From positions 1 to 10,404 of the forward strand of contig DFZT01000054.1 of assembly GCA_002382755.1 (NCBI GenBank): DNA of 10,404 nt, in the 5' to 3' direction. Made by a program: the position numbers and the translations under genes. Below, in pieces: positions 6,655 through 10,404 of the stretch. The notes below the pieces were generated by a model, which searched no databases, was not told the DNA's origin, and saw only the letters and a list, made by a program, of their open reading frames with translations. Position 1 is the first letter of the stretch; each line of letters opens with the position of its first letter. Source of the DNA: Firmicutes bacterium UBA4049. Lineage in GTDB: Bacteria > Bacillota > Desulfotomaculia > Desulfotomaculales > Nap2-2B.

Positions 6655-9396
6655 ATAGAAAAAAATTGGCATGCGCTAGACGTAAGATCATTACAGCAGG
6701 AATTCAAAACTGACATGGAAAGAGGACTGAATACAGAAGAAGCAGACGCCCGCTTAAAAACGTTCGGCCCTAATGCCCTGGAAGAAAAACCCCCCCGAAG
6801 CTTCTTTGCAATGATTTTTGACCAGCTCAAAGAGGTTCTGGTTTTAATTTTAATTGCCGCCGCTCTTATTTCAGCGTTCATCGGTGAGTGGAGAGACTCC
6901 ATAGTTATCCTGATCATTGTAGTCCTCAATGGTACAATAAGGTCAATTAAAGAGAACAAAGCAAGATATGCCATGAAAGCTTTAAAAGATATGACAAAAC
7001 CATTAGCTAAAGTAATTAGGGATGGTAAATTATTACAGATTTCCTCGGAAAAGGTTGTCCCGGGTGATTTATTTTTAGTTGAAGCAGGTGACTCTGTTCC
7101 GGCCGACTCAAGGCTGATTGAAGCAGTTACCCTTTATGTTGACGAATCAGCTTTAACCGGGGAGTCTGTACCGGTCGAAAAGGATATAGCTGTAATCAAT
7201 ACTGACCAGTTAGCCCTGGGCAACAGGAAAAATATGCTTTTCATGGGTACTGCTGTGACCGGCGGCCGGGGTAAAGCGATTGTTGTTGAGTCAGGAATGA
7301 AGACACAGTTGGGACGAATCGCTGAACTGCTTGAAACGGCGGAAGAGGAAGCAACACCTATGCAACAGCGTTTGGCCAGTCTGGGTAAAGTCCTTGGCGT
7401 AGCGGCAGGAGCGATAGTGGTCGTTGTGCTTGCATTGGGGCTGTATCGTGGAATACCGCTGCCGGAAATGTTTATGGTATCAATCAGTCTGGCTGTTGCC
7501 GCAGTACCTGAAGGGTTACCGGCGGTGGTAACAATCGTACTGGCCATGGGCGTGACCAGAATGAGCCAGCGCCAGGCTATTATCAGGAGGCTGCCGGCCG
7601 TTGAGACACTAGGCGCCGCAACGGTAATTTGCTCAGATAAGACTGGTACGTTGACCAAAAATGAAATGACCGTTACCGGAATTTTTGCTGCAGACAGCTT
7701 TTTTCAGGTAACCGGAATCGGTTATGAGCCGGAAGGCAGGTTTTTAGACAAGAATGGCAGGGAAATATCCTCTTTGGATAAAAATTTGAATCTTCTTTTG
7801 CTAGGCGGGCTTTTAAACAGCGATGCCCAGCTGGAACAAACGGATACCGGTTATCAAGTAGTTGGCGATCCTACCGAGGGAGCGCTGGTGGTTGCTGCTG
7901 CCAAAGCAGGCATAACAAAAAAGGAAGCCGAAACAAAATACCCCCGGTTAGCTGAGATACCTTTTGACTCAAACCGTAAAATGATGACTACGTTCCACCT
8001 TCTAAGCGGAACTGTTCAGTCCTTTACCAAAGGTGCGCCTGATGTTCTGCTGTCCCGTTGCAACAAGGTACAATCGATAAAAGGGCCTATCCCTCTGGAC
8101 GAAGGCATCCGCAAACATCTCCTGGAGGTTAATTCCGGGTTTGCATCGCAGGGACAAAGAGTATTAGCCCTGGCCACCCGGCAGTGGGCTGAAGTAAAGC
8201 GGAACTATCCAAAGGAATCAGACACAGCGGAACGGGATTTAATATTTATCGGCTTCTACGCTATCCAGGATCCTCCGCGACCGGAGGCCAAAGAAGCGGT
8301 TGCGGTCAGCCGCGGGGCAGGCATCCGTTCGGTAATGATAACGGGTGACCATCGGGATACCGCAATTGCTATTGCTAGAGATCTAGACATACTGCAGCCG
8401 GGCGACGAGGTACTGACCGGCGACCAAATTGAACAGATAGGCGAAGAAGGATTGAAAGAAATTGCCAATAAAGTCTCCGTTTACGCCAGGGTATCACCCG
8501 AGCATAAATTACGCATCGTTGGTGCGCTAAAACATCACGGACATGTCGTGGCCATGACCGGTGACGGCGTTAATGACGCCCCGGCTCTTAAAAGGGCTGA
8601 CATCGGGGTGGCGATGGGGATCAGCGGAACCGAGGTAGCCAGGGGGGCTTCAGATATGGTGCTGCGGGATGATAATTTTGCCACCATAGTTAAAGCGATC
8701 GAGGAAGGAAGGACTATATATAATAACATACGCAGCAGTGTACAATTTTTACTTTCCTGCAACGCAGGAGAAATTATAACCATCTTTGTCGCCTTATTGC
8801 TAGGGTTGGGAAATCCCCTGACACCTATCCAAATATTATGGATGAACCTGGTCACGGACGGGGCCCCTGCCCTGGCCCTTGGGCTGGAACCACCCTTAAA
8901 AGGCCTCATGAATAAGCCTCCCCGCAATTCCCAGGAAGGCCTGTTTGCCGGGGATATGGGCGCCAAAATACTCTGGCAGGGCTTTGTTATAGGAGCTATG
9001 TGCCTTGTATGTTACTTCATTGGCTTACGCCAGGGTCTGCCGATAAAACAGGTACACACCATGGTTTTCGCAACCTTATGCATGTGCCAGATGGTACATT
9101 CCTTCAACGTCCGGAGTCTGGACCAGTCACTCTTCAGCATAGGTTTCTTCACAAATCGCAGTCTTGTCCTTGCCAATGTGCTTTCTGTTTTGGCATTGTT
9201 TTTAGTAATATTCGTCCCTTTCCTGCGTGATATATTTGGAACCGCCCTGCTTCAGCTTAATAATTGGCTTTTTGTACTTGGCTTGAGTATTGTACCATTA
9301 TTTGTAGTCGAAATAAGTAAAGCGATCGGAAAGGCATCTGTTTCAAAAACACCAAATAAATTTTTAGAAGAAGCCAGCGAAGCAAAAAATAAATAG
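6655..9396 (+). CDS. P-type Ca2+-transporting ATPase (SERCA/YloB-like, P2A)
   Basis: A 913-residue membrane pump, of normal length for bacterial calcium ATPases, which exports Ca2+ using ATP. Numbering is from ATA 6655. Order: cation ATPase N-terminal domain (1-60, WHAL and GLNTEEA), actuator loop TGES (168-171), M4 motif PEGLP (285-289), phosphorylation site DKTGTLT (D328), nucleotide-binding KGAPD (459-463), ITGDH (about 562-566), hinge TGDGVNDAP (635-643), then six C-terminal membrane helices. The SERCA Ca2+ ligands in M4 (E of PEGLP), M5 (N703, E706 in CNAGE) and M6 (N731, T734, D735 in NLVTDG) are all present. The M8 glutamate of SERCA is replaced: the aligned segment reads FATLCMCQMVHSF. 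Start: relatives begin at the ME-x-x-WHAL position, which is IEKNWHAL here with a strong RBS before the ATA. ATG 6610 or 6556 would add 15 or 33 residues without an RBS. It lies downstream of kdpDE on the same strand. Confidence 0.93.
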   Translation: MEKNWHALDVRSLQQEFKTDMERGLNTEEADARLKTFGPNALEEKPPRSFFAMIFDQLKEVLVLILIAAALISAFIGEWRDSIVILIIVVLNGTIRSIKENKARYAMKALKDMTKPLAKVIRDGKLLQISSEKVVPGDLFLVEAGDSVPADSRLIEAVTLYVDESALTGESVPVEKDIAVINTDQLALGNRKNMLFMGTAVTGGRGKAIVVESGMKTQLGRIAELLETAEEEATPMQQRLASLGKVLGVAAGAIVVVVLALGLYRGIPLPEMFMVSISLAVAAVPEGLPAVVTIVLAMGVTRMSQRQAIIRRLPAVETLGAATVICSDKTGTLTKNEMTVTGIFAADSFFQVTGIGYEPEGRFLDKNGREISSLDKNLNLLLLGGLLNSDAQLEQTDTGYQVVGDPTEGALVVAAAKAGITKKEAETKYPRLAEIPFDSNRKMMTTFHLLSGTVQSFTKGAPDVLLSRCNKVQSIKGPIPLDEGIRKHLLEVNSGFASQGQRVLALATRQWAEVKRNYPKESDTAERDLIFIGFYAIQDPPRPEAKEAVAVSRGAGIRSVMITGDHRDTAIAIARDLDILQPGDEVLTGDQIEQIGEEGLKEIANKVSVYARVSPEHKLRIVGALKHHGHVVAMTGDGVNDAPALKRADIGVAMGISGTEVARGASDMVLRDDNFATIVKAIEEGRTIYNNIRSSVQFLLSCNAGEIITIFVALLLGLGNPLTPIQILWMNLVTDGAPALALGLEPPLKGLMNKPPRNSQEGLFAGDMGAKILWQGFVIGAMCLVCYFIGLRQGLPIKQVHTMVFATLCMCQMVHSFNVRSLDQSLFSIGFFTNRSLVLANVLSVLALFLVIFVPFLRDIFGTALLQLNNWLFVLGLSIVPLFVVEISKAIGKASVSKTPNKFLEEASEAKNK

Positions 9397-9427
9397 ACAA
9401 ATAAACAAGCAATGGCTGAGGTTGAAG

Positions 9428-10261
9428 TCATACAAAATATGGCCGGCAGCCGGCAAAATTACCAATTTGCCGCAGCAGCGCCTGACTTTTTGCCCGGTAA
9501 GCAACTGGATGAGACAGGTATTCTTCCAGTTCGGGCAAAGCTCCGGGGAAATATTGGCGGTAGGCGGTTTTTAAGCGGTGCACAACCTCGGGGTAGGGAT
9601 TCAGATTATCCAGCAGAATTTCTTCAATGCCGGTTTCGCGAAGAGTCCGCAGCAGACTAGTCAGGGATTCTTCCGAATCTGAGAGCCCCGGAAGCAGCGG
9701 GGCTATAAAAAACCACACCGGAATGCCCGCCTCGATTAGTTTCCGGGCTGCGGAGATACGCAGGTTTGGCAAAGAAGCGCCGGGTTCAAGCACCCGGGCA
9801 ACTTTGTGATCCATGGTGGTAATCGTAAAACCAACCTCGCAGTCCTGCAGTTGCTTCAGTATCGGAAGGTCCCTCTGCACAAGGGCCGATTTGGTCAGAA
9901 TGTGGACCTTCAGCATCTGATAGTCAGCCAGCGCTCTGAGGGCGGACCGTGTAACTTCATAGCAGGCTTCAACCGGCTGATAGGCGTCAGTCACACTGCT
10001 CAGCAGGACCCTGCCTTCCGGCTTCGTCCGTCGGCTGACCAGCTTTTTGGCGAGCGTTTCAGGGAAATTTACCTTAACATCAAGAAACCCGCCCCACTTT
10101 TCCCGGTGGCCTGTAAAACGGCACATAAAGGAAGCGTAGCAGTAAACGCAGCCGTGAGTGCAGCCGACATAGGGATTCATACAGTATTCATACCCTGGAA
10201 TCCCCGTCTTACTCAAGGCGGTTTTGCACAATATCTCCCTTGGTGCAATATTCCCCTGCAT
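9428..10261 (-). CDS. SPL/Rv2578c-family radical SAM protein
   Basis: A 277-residue cytoplasmic enzyme with the radical SAM 4Fe-4S cluster motif CTHGCVYC (C34, C38 and C41 from the ATG), in the context MNPYVGCTHGCVYCYAS typical of the spore-photoproduct-lyase-like family that includes mycobacterial Rv2578c. LLSSVTDAYQPVE and HILTKSALVQRDL follow, with the TIM-barrel core continuing to LPGLSD and ILLDNLNPYP. Cluster-bound SAM should generate a 5'-deoxyadenosyl radical; the substrate is unknown. It differs from true SplB in the sequence around the cluster, so DNA photoproduct repair is not claimed. ATG 10261 is chosen because AGGGG lies 7 nt upstream; an in-frame TTG at 10267 is too close to that site. 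It converges on the Ca2+-ATPase gene with a 31-bp gap that contains no clear terminator. Confidence 0.9.
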   Translation of the reverse strand: MQGNIAPREILCKTALSKTGIPGYEYCMNPYVGCTHGCVYCYASFMCRFTGHREKWGGFLDVKVNFPETLAKKLVSRRTKPEGRVLLSSVTDAYQPVEACYEVTRSALRALADYQMLKVHILTKSALVQRDLPILKQLQDCEVGFTITTMDHKVARVLEPGASLPNLRISAARKLIEAGIPVWFFIAPLLPGLSDSEESLTSLLRTLRETGIEEILLDNLNPYPEVVHRLKTAYRQYFPGALPELEEYLSHPVAYRAKSQALLRQIGNFAGCRPYFV

Positions 10262-10404
10262 AAGCAAACCCCTACTTATTGTCCTCTGTTCATCCCTTAC
10301 ATAATGATAACCCTAAATAGCCCGTTATAGAAGCTGTATTATTATGACAGTGGATGGGTTTGTGTCCACAACGGGAAATTTAACCCAACCTTCCCCTCCC
10401 CAAG

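Noticed and set aside
9451..9472. Hairpin CGGCAAAATT/AATTTGCCG as terminator between the Ca2+-ATPase and radical SAM genes
   Set aside because: It lies inside the 3' end of the radical SAM gene, has a bulged base and no T tract on either strand.
9428..10261. Spore photoproduct lyase (splB)
   Set aside because: The family resemblance is general; cluster context and length fit the Rv2578c-like branch of unknown substrate better.
10262..10404. Promoter for the radical SAM gene
   Set aside because: Only weak hexamers at poor spacing were seen on the minus strand; apart from a short GTGGA/TCCAC repeat I see nothing supportable here.

Overview
The window looks like a chromosomal segment of a spore-forming Clostridia-type Firmicute, perhaps of the Desulfotomaculum/Pelotomaculum group. 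The evidence is strong GGAGG-type ribosome binding sites, a tRNA with an encoded CCA end, a DacF-like D,D-carboxypeptidase, a bacterial SERCA-type calcium pump and an SPL-family radical SAM protein. Genus assignment is inference. No phage, CRISPR, insertion sequence or other clearly mobile gene was seen.

Layout: (1) 1-674 is the 3' end of a penicillin-binding D-Ala-D-Ala carboxypeptidase. (2) 679-874 is a self-contained tRNA-Val(GAC) unit with a consensus promoter and a strong intrinsic terminator. (3) 875-1653 is a long region without a convincing gene. It holds a perfect 14-bp tandem duplication, an imperfect inverted repeat, two near-identical 16-bp sites 19 bp apart and, downstream of them, a textbook sigma-54 promoter followed by a leader of about 270 nt. 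(4) 1654-3501 is a two-gene operon: an ArsB/NhaD/P-protein-type 12-TM ion transporter and a stand-alone universal stress protein (USP). (5) 3768-6510 is an overlapping two-component pair: a KdpD lacking its N-terminal ATP-binding sensor domain, and a full-length KdpE. (6) 6655-9396 is a P-type Ca2+-ATPase whose best-supported start codon is ATA. (7) 9428-10261, on the minus strand and convergent, is an SPL/Rv2578c-like radical SAM enzyme.

Taken together, 1654-9396 reads as an ion-homeostasis and stress block with all genes on the plus strand. No kdpFABC genes are present here, so the KdpDE-like pair may control a neighbour (the Ca2+-ATPase or the transporter/USP operon) or a distant kdp operon. 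KdpD carries its own USP-like domain, and a free USP is encoded just upstream, which echoes the UspC-KdpD scaffold known in E. coli. The most notable points are the sigma-54 promoter with tandem upstream sites, the ATA start candidate, and the truncated KdpDE placed next to a calcium pump.
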